Positions 7,764 to 15,014 of a DNA stretch of 26,030 bases are shown here, piece by piece; the first letter of the stretch is position 1; each line of letters opens with the position of its first letter. This DNA is from Thioalkalivibrio sp. (GTDB taxonomy: Bacteria; Pseudomonadota; Gammaproteobacteria; SpSt-1174): NCBI GenBank assembly GCA_011046015.1, contig DSBO01000021.1, positions 1-26,030 on the forward strand, given 5' to 3'. Under the pieces are notes generated by a model. The model did not search any database and had not been told where the DNA came from. It saw only the letters and a program-made list of their open reading frames with translations. A program made the position numbers and the translations under genes.

Positions 7764-8804
7764 ATGAAGAGTTTGAGTATCGTGGCGTGGGGGTTGTTGA
7801 TGTTGTGCGCGCCCGCGCTCTGGGCCGCGGGAGAGGGCGAGCTTGCCCCCGGCTTCGTGAACCCGGGGTACGAGGAAAAGCCCGCCTGGTTTACCGAGTC
7901 GTTCCTCGACCTGCGTGAGGATGTGGCGGAGGCGGCCGCCGAGGATCGCCGGCTGCTGCTGTACTTCTATCAGGATGGCTGCCCCTACTGCGCCAAGCTG
8001 TTGCAGGACAACTTCGGGCAGAAGGACATCGCCGACAAGACCCGGAAGCACTTCAACACCATCGCCATCAACATGTGGGGGGACCGTGAGGTCACCGGTC
8101 TCGATGGCGAGCACACCACGGAAAAGCAGTTCGCGGTGCAGCAGAAGGTGATGTTCACGCCGACCCTGCTGTTCCTCGATGAGCAGGGCGAGGTGGTGTT
8201 GCGCATCAACGGCTACTACGCCCCGCACAAGTTCATGGCGGCGCTCGACTACGTCGGCCTGAAGAAGGAGAATGAGCTGCCGTTCCGCGAGTACATGGCC
8301 AAGGCTGCGCCGGAGGCCGCCTCGGGCCGCCTGCACACCGAGGTGAGCACCGTCGGCCAGCCTTACGACCTGCGTCCGGCCGCGCTGGGCGCGGGCAAGC
8401 CGCTGCTGGTGTTCTTCGAGCAGAAGGAGTGCGCCGTCTGCGACGAGCTGCACCAGGATATCCTCAAACGCGAGGAGAGCCAGGCGCTGCTGGGCGAATT
8501 CGACACGCTGGTGGTCGATATGTGGGCCGACACCCCGGTGATCACGCCCGCGGGCGAGCGAACCAGCGTGCGCGAATGGGCCCAGAAGCTCAATGTGCAT
8601 TACGCGCCGAGCATGGTGTTCTTCGATGCCAGCGGCGATGAGGTGTTCCGCACCGGCGGCTACCTGAAGTCCTTCCACACGCAGTCGGTGATGGACTACG
8701 TGGCCTCCGGGGCCTACGAGGAACAGCCGGAGCTGCAGCGTTTCATCGACGAGCGCGCCGAGCACCTGCGGGAGCAGGGGGTCGAGGTCAACCTGATGGA
8801 CTGA
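7764..8804 (+). CDS. Secreted protein with two thioredoxin-like domains
   Basis: The protein has 346 residues. It begins with a signal peptide (MKSLSIVAWG, hydrophobic core, likely cleavage near AA at 21-22), so it should act in the periplasm. Two thioredoxin folds follow. The first has YFYQDGCPYC (C73, C76) and a cis-Pro loop FTPTLLF (P133). The second has VFFEQKECAVC (C223, C226) and YAPSMVFF (P282). Both keep the active-site CxxC and the matching GY.....F block (residues 150 and 299), so this looks like an internal duplication of a SoxW/DsbD-gamma-like thioredoxin. A role in thiol-disulfide exchange is expected; the partner is unknown. AGGAGG (7753-7758) is 5 bases from ATG 7764 and only 2 from ATG 7761, which decides the start. 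A strong terminator follows 20 bases after the stop. Confidence 0.82.
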   Translation: MKSLSIVAWGLLMLCAPALWAAGEGELAPGFVNPGYEEKPAWFTESFLDLREDVAEAAAEDRRLLLYFYQDGCPYCAKLLQDNFGQKDIADKTRKHFNTIAINMWGDREVTGLDGEHTTEKQFAVQQKVMFTPTLLFLDEQGEVVLRINGYYAPHKFMAALDYVGLKKENELPFREYMAKAAPEAASGRLHTEVSTVGQPYDLRPAALGAGKPLLVFFEQKECAVCDELHQDILKREESQALLGEFDTLVVDMWADTPVITPAGERTSVREWAQKLNVHYAPSMVFFDASGDEVFRTGGYLKSFHTQSVMDYVASGAYEEQPELQRFIDERAEHLREQGVEVNLMD

Positions 8805-8823
8805 CGCGCAAGCGGAAAGCCGA

Positions 8824-8862
8824 ACATGAAACAGGCCGGACAATGTCCGGCCTGTTTCATGT
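8824..8862. terminator. Bidirectional intrinsic terminator
   Basis: Perfect 19-base arms, ACATGAAACAGGCCGGACA (8824-8842) and its complement (8844-8862), are centred on one base. In RNA this gives a GC-rich stem AGGCCGG/CCGGCCT closed by a small loop, with AAA before and TTT after it, so the same stem works on either strand. It lies between the convergent thioredoxin-like gene (stop 8804) and the SDR gene (stop 8869) and would end both transcripts. Confidence 0.88.
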
Positions 8863-8868
8863 CTGAAG

Positions 8869-9633
8869 TCAACTGGCGGGGGACTCGTACAGGCGAAGGT
8901 TCTCCCCGCGCAGCTCGCCGGCCTCGGGGCCGAGCAGGTAGACGTAGGCGCCGGCGAATTCTTCCGGGGCGGGCAGGCTGGCCGGGGCCTCGCCGGGGTA
9001 ATTCATGATGCGCAGCTGGGTGCGCGCCGGGCCCGTGTCGATGCTGTTGACGCGCATGCGGCGCTCGCCCGAGTACTCGGCGGCCAGGATCTGCATCATG
9101 CTCTGCTGGCCACCCTTGGCCACCCCAAACGCGCCCCAGAAGGCCTTGTCGCAGTCCTGGCTGGAGAACACGATGGAGGCGTCCGGGGCCTGTTCCAGCA
9201 GCGGCAGGCAGGCGCGGGTGAGCAGGAAGGGGCCGTGCAGGTTCGTCATGATCACGCGGCCCCACAGCTCCGGATCATAGAGCTTGAAAGGGGTGAGCGT
9301 CCCGACCCAGCCGGCATTGTTCACCAGTCCGTCCAGGCGGCCGAATTCCTGGTCGATGTTCTCGGCAAGGTCGTCGTAGTCCTTGGCCGTGGCGCCCTCG
9401 AGGTTGAGCGGGTAGATGGCCGGCTGCGGACCCCCGGCCGCCTCGATCTCGTCGTAGACCATCTCCAGCTTCTTGATGGTCTTGCCCAGGAGGATCACGG
9501 TGGCGCCATGGGACGCACAGGCCCTGGCGACTGCCTTGCCGATGCCGTCGCCCGCGCCGGTGACGAGGATCACGCGATCCTTCAGCAGGTCGGCGGCGGG
9601 TTGGTAGTGCTTGAGTTCATCGATGCTCAGCAT
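8869..9633 (-). CDS. YciK-family short-chain dehydrogenase with Phe in place of catalytic Tyr
   Basis: The protein has 254 residues (E. coli YciK has 252). It shows the Rossmann nucleotide motif TGAGDGIG (25-32), NNAG (105-108), the Ser position in VFSSQD (157-158) and the catalytic Lys K173. The YxxxK motif reads FGVAK: residue 169 is Phe (codon TTT), so the usual proton donor is missing. The product may be inactive as a dehydrogenase, use another residue, or have a binding role. I chose ATG 9633, which overlaps the end of hpnE by 7 bases and gives the family length; an upstream in-frame start at 9678 would lie inside hpnE. It is the last gene of the squalene operon. In Pseudomonas the related gene lies after ubiG and mupP, so here it has a different place. 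Confidence 0.85.
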   Translation of the reverse strand: MLSIDELKHYQPAADLLKDRVILVTGAGDGIGKAVARACASHGATVILLGKTIKKLEMVYDEIEAAGGPQPAIYPLNLEGATAKDYDDLAENIDQEFGRLDGLVNNAGWVGTLTPFKLYDPELWGRVIMTNLHGPFLLTRACLPLLEQAPDASIVFSSQDCDKAFWGAFGVAKGGQQSMMQILAAEYSGERRMRVNSIDTGPARTQLRIMNYPGEAPASLPAPEEFAGAYVYLLGPEAGELRGENLRLYESPAS

Positions 9634-10952
9634 GCCTTGATCTCGATCTCGCGTGTGTTGAGGATGGCGTGGGCGCATTCTAAACCACTGCGCACCGCGC
9701 CTTCGAGCGTTGCGGGCAGGCCGGTGTCGGTGTAGTCACCGGCCAGCCACAGGCCCGGATGTGTCGTCGCGTTGGCCGGGCGCAGCGCATCGCTGCCCGG
9801 GGTGCAGCGAAACGTGGCGCGTTTCTCCCGGATGACCCGCGTCCATTCCGGCATACCGAGTCCGGGAAACACGCCGGCCAGCTCGGTGGCCACGGCCTCG
9901 GCCAGCGTACCGGTATCCATCGCCGTGTGCGGCCCGCTGGCCGAGATGACCACCGCCAGCAGCCCCGGCTGGTTCGCTACCCGGCGGTCGAACACCCACT
10001 GCACGATGCCGCCGGCGAGACCGGTCATGGCGGTGTCCAGGCGCGTGTCCGGCGGGTACTGCAGGTAGACGGTCGCAATCGGCTCGTCCCCCAGCGCATT
10101 GAGCCGCCCCAGTTCCGCCGCCGTGTCTGCGAATTCGCCCAGCAGGCGCTGGGCGGCGACCGGCGCCGTGGCCACCACCACATCCTGGGCGGCGTACCGG
10201 CCCGCGTCCGTGCACACCGTCAGGTTTCGGTCCTCGCCGGTCGTGATCGCCCGGCAGCGTGTGCCGTAATGCACGCCGCCGCCGTGACGGCGGATGTAGT
10301 CGGCGCCGGGTTGCGGAACGACCTCGCCGAGGGCGCGACGGGGGATGAGCAGGTCGGAGGCGGCGCGGGTGGTCGAGAAGCTCTCGCGCAGCATGCGGGT
10401 GAACACCCGGGCAGAGGCCTGGCCGGGCGCGACGTTGAGCGCGGCGACGCACAGGGGCTCCCAGAGCATGCGACGCAGGGTGTCGGGCTGGGCGTAGCGT
10501 TCGAGCAGGCCCGAGACGCTGATGTCCGGCGACTCGTCCCAGCGCATCAGCCCCGGCAGACCGGCAAGTGCGCTGCGCCGCTCGGCCCAGGAGAGACCCC
10601 GCGCGCGCAGCAGTGCCACCAGCAGATGCAGCGGCGCGGGCAGGCGGGGCGCGGCCAGGGCGAGGGCGGGTCCATCCGGGCGGCGCACGTCGAGCTGCAG
10701 CGGCAGGCGGGCGAGCACCGCGGTCTCGGCGATGCCGAGGTGGCGGAGCAGGGCGAGCGTGGCGCCATAGGCGCCGATCAGCAGGTGCTGGCCGTTGTCC
10801 ACCACCAGCCCGTGTATCTCGACGCTGCGCGCGCGACCACCGGGCTGGCCGGCCGATTCGAGCAGGGTGACGCGCAGGCCGTGACGCGCGAGCTCCACAC
10901 CCGCGGCGATGCCGGCCCAGCCGGCGCCGATGATGACTACCGGGGCGTGCAT
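9627..10952 (-). CDS. hpnE: Hydroxysqualene dehydroxylase HpnE (FAD-dependent)
   Basis: The protein has 441 residues and belongs to the amine-oxidase/phytoene-desaturase-like flavoproteins. HpnE reduces hydroxysqualene, made by HpnC, to squalene. The FAD-binding fold is at the N-terminus: VVIIGAGWAG (GxGxxG at 9-14), then VTLLESAGQPGGRARS. The C-terminus has GLWLAGDYTDTGLPATLEGA, the second FAD-contact block of this family. The stretch LWEPLCVAALN near residue 165 is also typical of HpnE. It starts 9 bases after the hpnD stop and its end overlaps the SDR gene, so it sits in the middle of one transcript. The nearest alternative, a carotenoid desaturase, is less likely because hpnC and hpnD lie just upstream. 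Confidence 0.92.
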   Translation of the reverse strand: MHAPVVIIGAGWAGIAAGVELARHGLRVTLLESAGQPGGRARSVEIHGLVVDNGQHLLIGAYGATLALLRHLGIAETAVLARLPLQLDVRRPDGPALALAAPRLPAPLHLLVALLRARGLSWAERRSALAGLPGLMRWDESPDISVSGLLERYAQPDTLRRMLWEPLCVAALNVAPGQASARVFTRMLRESFSTTRAASDLLIPRRALGEVVPQPGADYIRRHGGGVHYGTRCRAITTGEDRNLTVCTDAGRYAAQDVVVATAPVAAQRLLGEFADTAAELGRLNALGDEPIATVYLQYPPDTRLDTAMTGLAGGIVQWVFDRRVANQPGLLAVVISASGPHTAMDTGTLAEAVATELAGVFPGLGMPEWTRVIREKRATFRCTPGSDALRPANATTHPGLWLAGDYTDTGLPATLEGAVRSGLECAHAILNTREIEIKAC

Positions 10953-10961
10953 GGCCTGGCG

Positions 10962-11852
10962 CTACTTGCCCTGGTTGCGCTGGTAGCGGCGGTGGCGCTT
11001 CTTTTCCTGGCGTGCGGTGCGCCAGGCGATCCAGAGCTTGCGCAGGGGGGTGAGCTTGATGCGGTGCTCCAGCACGTGGAAGCCGTCCTTCTCGATCTCA
11101 TGTAGCGTGCTGCGGTAGATCGCGGCCATGATGATGCCGCTGCGTTGCGCCCAGCGGTCGCCCTCCGGCAGGTGGCCGAAGGCACGGTCGTAGTAGTTCT
11201 GGGCGCGTTCGGCCTGGAAGGCGAAGAGCTTGCGCAGGTTCTCCGTGGTCTGCGGCAGCGTGAGGTCGCCCGGCGAGACGCCGAACTTCTTCATTTCGTC
11301 GAGCGGGATGTAGATGCGCCCGCGGTTCACGTCCTCGTGCACGTCACGCAAGATGTTGGTCAGCTGGAAGGCGAGGCCCAGGTCGTTGGCATAGCGCAGC
11401 GTCGCGCGGTCCTCGTAGCCGAAGATCTCGGCAGCCATCAGGCCGACCACAGAGGCAACGCGGTAGCAGTAGAGCGAGAGCTCCGTGAACGATGGGTAGG
11501 AGTCGTAGTCCAGGTCCATCTGCATGCCATCGATGATCTCCTGGAAGTATTCCTGCGGCAGGTTGTAGCGCGCGAGCGCCGGCTGCAGGGCGCGGGTGAC
11601 CGGGTGCTGCGGCGTGCCGTCGAAGGCGCTGGCGATCTCGCCTCGCCAGTACTCCAGCTTGGCTCGGGCCACGGTCGGATCGCTGCACTCGTCCACCACG
11701 TCGTCGACCTCGCGACAGAAGGCGTACAGCGCGGTGATCGCCTGGCGCTGCTCGTCGTTCAGGAAGAGAAAGCTGTAATAAAAGCTCGAACCACTGCTGG
11801 CGGCTCGCTCCTGGCAATAGTCGTTGGGGGAGTGGATGCGCTCGGCTGTCAT
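10962..11852 (-). CDS. hpnD: Presqualene diphosphate synthase HpnD
   Basis: The protein has 296 residues and is an all-helical head-to-head prenyl synthase. HpnD joins two farnesyl diphosphates into presqualene diphosphate. Both Mg2+-binding aspartate motifs are present: REVDDVVDE (D50, D51, D54) and ILRDVHEDVNRGR (D170, D174). The N-terminal GSSFYYSFLFL and ALYAFCR are typical of HpnD. The C-terminus ends in a basic tail (RQEKKRHRRYQRNQGK), as is usual for membrane-associated members. The gene begins 52 bases after the cysteine hydrolase gene, a gap that contains a terminator-like hairpin, and ends 9 bases before hpnE. A phytoene synthase would share the fold, but the operon favours HpnD. 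Confidence 0.93.
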   Translation of the reverse strand: MTAERIHSPNDYCQERAASSGSSFYYSFLFLNDEQRQAITALYAFCREVDDVVDECSDPTVARAKLEYWRGEIASAFDGTPQHPVTRALQPALARYNLPQEYFQEIIDGMQMDLDYDSYPSFTELSLYCYRVASVVGLMAAEIFGYEDRATLRYANDLGLAFQLTNILRDVHEDVNRGRIYIPLDEMKKFGVSPGDLTLPQTTENLRKLFAFQAERAQNYYDRAFGHLPEGDRWAQRSGIIMAAIYRSTLHEIEKDGFHVLEHRIKLTPLRKLWIAWRTARQEKKRHRRYQRNQGK

Positions 11853-11869
11853 GGCGTGGGCTGCGTCGG

Positions 11870-11898
11870 AAAAGCGCCCATGCTACCACAGGCATGGG
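11870..11898 (-). terminator. Terminator-like hairpin between the cysteine hydrolase gene and hpnD
   Basis: Read on the minus strand, CCCATGC and GCATGGG form a perfect 7-base stem around an 8-base loop (11877-11898), followed by CGC and TTTT (11870-11873). It lies in the 52-base gap after the stop of the YiiX-like gene (11905) and ends 18 bases before the hpnD start. The stem is short and the T-run is only four bases, three bases from the stem, so it would be at most a partial terminator or attenuator. Confidence 0.4.
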
Positions 11899-11904
11899 AC
11901 CGGC

Positions 11905-12675
11905 TCAGTCCCCAGCGGCAGGCTGGTCGCCGGCCCAGCGCAGGCGCTGGTAGTCGAAGTCGTGCTCGATGAATGGCTTCACTACCCGGAAATACGGCGA
12001 GAGGTCGAAGTCGCGTGGGGTGAACAGCGAGTGATGGCGGATTTCCAGTATGACGTCGGTGTCATCGGCATCGCCATGGATCGGGTTCGGCAGGATGGGG
12101 TAGCGCACTGCCTGGAAGGCCTCGGCGATGAGCGTGGAGCAGATGGCACGCGTCGGATCACCGCTGCCCAGGGCCAGCATGCGCCGGCGAAAGCGCTGCG
12201 GCACGGGCGGTTCGGGGAGCAGGTAGCGCATCAGGTCGAAGATGTTCTTGAGGTCGTAGGACTTGCCCAGGCTCTTCACCATGAAGGTGATCACGGTCGT
12301 GCGATCCGCCGATGTCATGCCTACCGGGCGGCAGATGCGCAGATTGAGTCCGCGAAACCGGGACAACGGGATGGCGATCACGCCCTGTTGCAGGTCGGCC
12401 TCGATCAGGCAGAGCGGTTCGTCGTCGATGGTACGTTCGCCAATGGCGTCGCCGATGTAGAGGGCAGCATGTGACCAGGTGGACTGGGTGAGGTATTTGA
12501 TAGCGGTGGAGATGCGACGGTTGCCTTCGACCAGGAGCACGTCGCCGGGCTGCAGCCAGTCCGCAAGCTGGCCAGGTTCGTGTACCGCGAAAGGCTGATA
12601 CCGCCCTGCCGGTTGGTTGAGGTAGGCCGCCAGCCGGCGGCCAAGTCTACGTCCCAGTCCTTCGATGATGCCCAT
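11905..12675 (-). CDS. YiiX/YebB-like permuted NlpC/P60 cysteine hydrolase
   Basis: The protein has 256 residues. It shows the circularly permuted papain-like pattern of the YiiX/YebB group: LQPGDVLLVEG (41-51), the His in TWSHAALYIGD (H69), an acidic residue in LIEADLQQGV (E92) and, after it, the nucleophile Cys in AICSTLIAEAF (C179). Such enzymes are thought to hydrolyse peptide or lipid amide/ester bonds, and some act on acyl chains. There is no signal peptide, but the first 20 residues form a basic amphipathic stretch (LGRRLGRRLAAYL) that could bind membranes. It lies between hpnC (56-base gap) and hpnD (52-base gap) on the same strand, so it is probably co-transcribed with squalene synthesis. 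The substrate is unknown. No ribosome site is visible before the chosen ATG. Confidence 0.78.
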   Translation of the reverse strand: MGIIEGLGRRLGRRLAAYLNQPAGRYQPFAVHEPGQLADWLQPGDVLLVEGNRRISTAIKYLTQSTWSHAALYIGDAIGERTIDDEPLCLIEADLQQGVIAIPLSRFRGLNLRICRPVGMTSADRTTVITFMVKSLGKSYDLKNIFDLMRYLLPEPPVPQRFRRRMLALGSGDPTRAICSTLIAEAFQAVRYPILPNPIHGDADDTDVILEIRHHSLFTPRDFDLSPYFRVVKPFIEHDFDYQRLRWAGDQPAAGD

Positions 12676-12731
12676 AGGGGTGTGGTCAGTTCTGACGGCT
12701 CATGACCGAAGAATAGTGCAGGGTTTCGTAC

Positions 12732-13592
12732 TTAGCGCGGGAACAGCGCCCCCTTTACGATGCTGGTCCAGTCGCGCGTGCGCAGGCGCGGGCGGCTGAA
12801 GAGCTCGTCCTGCTGCTTCAGGCGATAGACGATGCGTGCGCCGCCCATGATGATCATGCGGATCTCGAAGCCGAAACGACCGCGCAGGCGCCTGCCCAGG
12901 GGGGCGCCTGCACGGATCATGCGGTCGGCGCGCTGGTACTGGTGCTGCATGAGGCGGCGCATGGCGACGTCCGAGCGGCGCTCGTGCAGGTGCGCCTCGG
13001 TAACGCCGTAGCGCTCCATCTCGTCCTGCGGCAAGTAGATGCGTCCCATCTCCTCGTAGTCCTGCACGAGGTCCTGGTAGAAGTTGATGAGCTGCAGCGC
13101 GCTGCAGATGCCGTCGCTCAGCGCGAGGTTCTTCTCGTCGTCGTTGCCGGTCAGGTGCAGGAGCAGGCGGCCGACCGGATTGGCCGAGCGACGGCAGTAC
13201 TGCATGACCTCGCCGAAATCGGCGTAGCGCTTCTTGGTCACGTCCTGGCGAAAGGCATCGAGCAGGTCGTGAAACAGCGATACCGGCAGCCCGTGGCGGG
13301 GGATCGCGTCGGCCAGCGCAACGTACAGCGGATCGTCACCGGGTTCGCCCCTCGCCGCGGCATCGACCGCGGCCTCCATGGCATCGAGTTCGCGCAGGCG
13401 CTCGTCGTCCGGTCGCGTTCCTTCATCGGCCAGGTCGTCGGCGCGACGCGCAAAGGTATAGATCGCGGCCACCGGGTAACGGATGCGTCGGGGCAGCAGC
13501 CAGGAGGCCACGGGGAAGTTCTCGTAATGGCCGCGCGCGATGCGCATGCAGTCGCGGTAGGCAGTGCGCGTATGTCGGTCGATGCGGGACAT
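12732..13592 (-). CDS. hpnC: Hydroxysqualene synthase HpnC
   Basis: The protein has 286 residues and shares the helical prenyl-synthase fold with HpnD. HpnC turns presqualene diphosphate into hydroxysqualene. The HpnC signature HYENFPVASWLLP is at 22-34. The two aspartate motifs are RRADDLADE (D52, D53, D56) and FYQDLVQDYEE (D174, D178). It is the first gene of the minus-strand operon hpnC / cysteine hydrolase / hpnD / hpnE / SDR. Upstream, a possible -10 box GATAAT lies 30 bases before the ATG. No strong ribosome site is visible, but the first helix begins soon after this ATG and the length fits the family. Confidence 0.93.
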   Translation of the reverse strand: MSRIDRHTRTAYRDCMRIARGHYENFPVASWLLPRRIRYPVAAIYTFARRADDLADEGTRPDDERLRELDAMEAAVDAAARGEPGDDPLYVALADAIPRHGLPVSLFHDLLDAFRQDVTKKRYADFGEVMQYCRRSANPVGRLLLHLTGNDDEKNLALSDGICSALQLINFYQDLVQDYEEMGRIYLPQDEMERYGVTEAHLHERRSDVAMRRLMQHQYQRADRMIRAGAPLGRRLRGRFGFEIRMIIMGGARIVYRLKQQDELFSRPRLRTRDWTSIVKGALFPR

Positions 13593-13621
13593 GTGACGGG
13601 TTCGAGTGGGCAGAGCGGCTT

Positions 13622-13627
13622 ATTATC
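13622..13627 (-). promoter_or_regulatory. Possible -10 box of the hpnC operon
   Basis: On the minus strand the sequence reads AGGGATAATAAG, giving GATAAT, 30 bases before the hpnC start. A -35 is less clear: TGGTCA with a 16-base spacer is the best fit. The same AT-rich patch reads TATTAT on the plus strand, so it may also serve the divergent small-protein gene. This is the only AT-rich island in the divergent gap. Confidence 0.4.
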
Positions 13628-13678
13628 CCTAAAATCTTCACATTGACCACAAAGGCTGCATTTTCGGAGGGGATACTG

Positions 13679-13873
13679 ATGAAATGGTTGAAGGGACTGG
13701 TGCTGGGCGTCGTCGTCGGCCTGCTGGTCGGGCTGTGGTTCGGCGTCAACATCGGCCGTGAACGGCCGGTCTATGCCAACCCGTTCGAGAAGAAGACGGT
13801 GAGTGAGCACCTCAAGGGCGCGGTCGACAGCACGCGCGACACCGTGCAGCGCGCACTGGACGAGTCGAAGTAG
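13679..13873 (+). CDS. Small single-pass membrane protein, unknown function
   Basis: The protein has 64 residues. It begins MKWLKGLVLGVVVGLLVGLWFG, a short basic start and one Gly/Val/Leu-rich membrane helix (about 5-24), followed by a charged segment NIGRERPVYANPFEKK and an amphipathic helix (SEHLKGAVDSTRDTVQRALDES). It would be anchored in the inner membrane with a soluble tail. I chose ATG 13679 because GGAGG at 13666-13670 is 8 bases away; the frame is open further up to 13643 but that adds a polar stretch before the helix. I do not recognise a family. It ends 6 bases before gloB on the same strand, so the two are probably co-transcribed, and it is divergent from hpnC. Confidence 0.75.
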   Translation: MKWLKGLVLGVVVGLLVGLWFGVNIGRERPVYANPFEKKTVSEHLKGAVDSTRDTVQRALDESK

Positions 13874-13879
13874 GGCGAT

Positions 13880-14665
13880 ATGTCTGCACTCGACATACTT
13901 CCGGTCCCGGCGTTCAACGACAACTACATCTGGCTGATCTGCGACGCGGATCGCCGACGGGCGGCCATCGTCGACCCGGGCGATGCCTCGCCGGTGCTCG
14001 CCGTGCTGGCGCGCGAAGGCATCGAGCCGGTGGCGCTACTCATTACCCACCATCATGGTGACCATGTCGGCGGGGTGGCCGAGCTCAAGCGGGCGTTTCC
14101 CGGACTCGTCGTGTACGGCCCGGCCCGTGAGCGTATTGCCGGCATCGACGTGCCGCTGCAGGATGGCGATGTGGTCGAGCTGCCGGCGATCGGAGCGGCG
14201 TTCGAGGTGATGGACGTGCCGGGCCACACCGCCGGGCACATCGCCTATTACGGTCACGGGGCGCTGTTTTGTGGCGACACGCTGTTCGCCGGCGGCTGCG
14301 GCCGTGTGTTCGACGGCACGCACGACGAGCTGGCCGACTCCCTGCAACGCATCGCCACTCTGCCGGGCGACACGCTGCTGTACTGTGCGCATGAGTACAC
14401 GCTCGATAACCTCGGTTTCGGCAAGTGGGTGGAGCCTGACAACGCCGTCCTGCTGGCCCGCGAGGAACGGGCCCTGGCGCTGCGCCACGACGGTCGCCCC
14501 ACCGTGCCTTCGACGCTCACCGAGGAGCTGGCCACCAATCCCTTCATGCGCCTTTCCGAGCCGGCCGTGATCGCGGCCGCCGAGGCACATGCCGGGCAGC
14601 CGCTGCGTGGTGCGCGCGAGGTGTTTTACGCCATTCGCCAGTGGAAGGACCGGGAGTACGACTAG
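13880..14665 (+). CDS. gloB: Hydroxyacylglutathione hydrolase (glyoxalase II)
   Basis: The protein has 261 residues (E. coli GloB has 251). It hydrolyses S-lactoylglutathione to lactate and glutathione, the second step of methylglyoxal detoxification in the cytosol. The metallo-beta-lactamase metal ligands are clear: THHHGDH (H57, H59, D61, H62), H116 in VPGHTAGH, D133 in LFCGDTLFAGGCGR and H171 in CAHEYT. The C-terminal HAGIIC-type region has TNPFMRL and the ending FYAIRQWKD, typical of glyoxalase II. It starts 6 bases after the small membrane protein gene. Its stop is 14 bases from the convergent ynfA stop, with no good terminator between them. No glyoxalase I gene is in the window. Confidence 0.95.
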   Translation: MSALDILPVPAFNDNYIWLICDADRRRAAIVDPGDASPVLAVLAREGIEPVALLITHHHGDHVGGVAELKRAFPGLVVYGPARERIAGIDVPLQDGDVVELPAIGAAFEVMDVPGHTAGHIAYYGHGALFCGDTLFAGGCGRVFDGTHDELADSLQRIATLPGDTLLYCAHEYTLDNLGFGKWVEPDNAVLLAREERALALRHDGRPTVPSTLTEELATNPFMRLSEPAVIAAAEAHAGQPLRGAREVFYAIRQWKDREYD

Positions 14666-14679
14666 GGCCCGGGAAGGGC

Positions 14680-15012
14680 TCAGGCCTGGCGTGCGCAGAG
14701 CATGATGACGGCCATGCCCGCCAGGCATAGCGCAATGCCGGCCAGGTCCCAGCGCGTCGGCTGGGCGCCGTCGATGAGCCACAGCCAGAGGATGGCGATG
14801 CTTACATACACGCCGCCATAGGCGGCATAGACCCGGGCGGCCTCGGTGGGGTGCAGCGAGAGCAGCCAGGCGAAGAGGGCGAGACTGAACGCGGCAGGGA
14901 CCAGCAGCCAGACAGGACCGTCCTTCTTCAGCCACAGGTAGGGCAGGTAGCAGCCCACGATCTCGGCGAGTGCCGTGAGCACGAATAATCCCAGGGTCTG
15001 CAGCAGGTACAT
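14680..15012 (-). CDS. ynfA: YnfA-family (UPF0060) small membrane protein
   Basis: The protein has 110 residues and four hydrophobic helices, the usual size and form of the UPF0060/YnfA family, a branch related to small multidrug resistance transporters. Helix one contains TALAEIVGCYLPYLWLK, the helix-two region is LLVPAAFSLALFAWLLSL, and the conserved block ARVYAAYGGVYVSIAILWLW follows. Family members have been linked to efflux of some toxic compounds, but the function here is not shown. The ATG lies 2 bases after the stop of a 31-codon PilZ-like mini-ORF, suggesting that translation of ynfA is coupled to it. It converges on gloB. Confidence 0.9.
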   Translation of the reverse strand: MYLLQTLGLFVLTALAEIVGCYLPYLWLKKDGPVWLLVPAAFSLALFAWLLSLHPTEAARVYAAYGGVYVSIAILWLWLIDGAQPTRWDLAGIALCLAGMAVIMLCARQA

Positions 15013-15014
15013 GG

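Noticed and set aside
13643..13648. TTGACC as a -35 box for the small membrane protein gene
   Set aside because: A -10 at the right distance would fall on the ribosome site at about 13666, which is GC-rich and unlike a -10 box.
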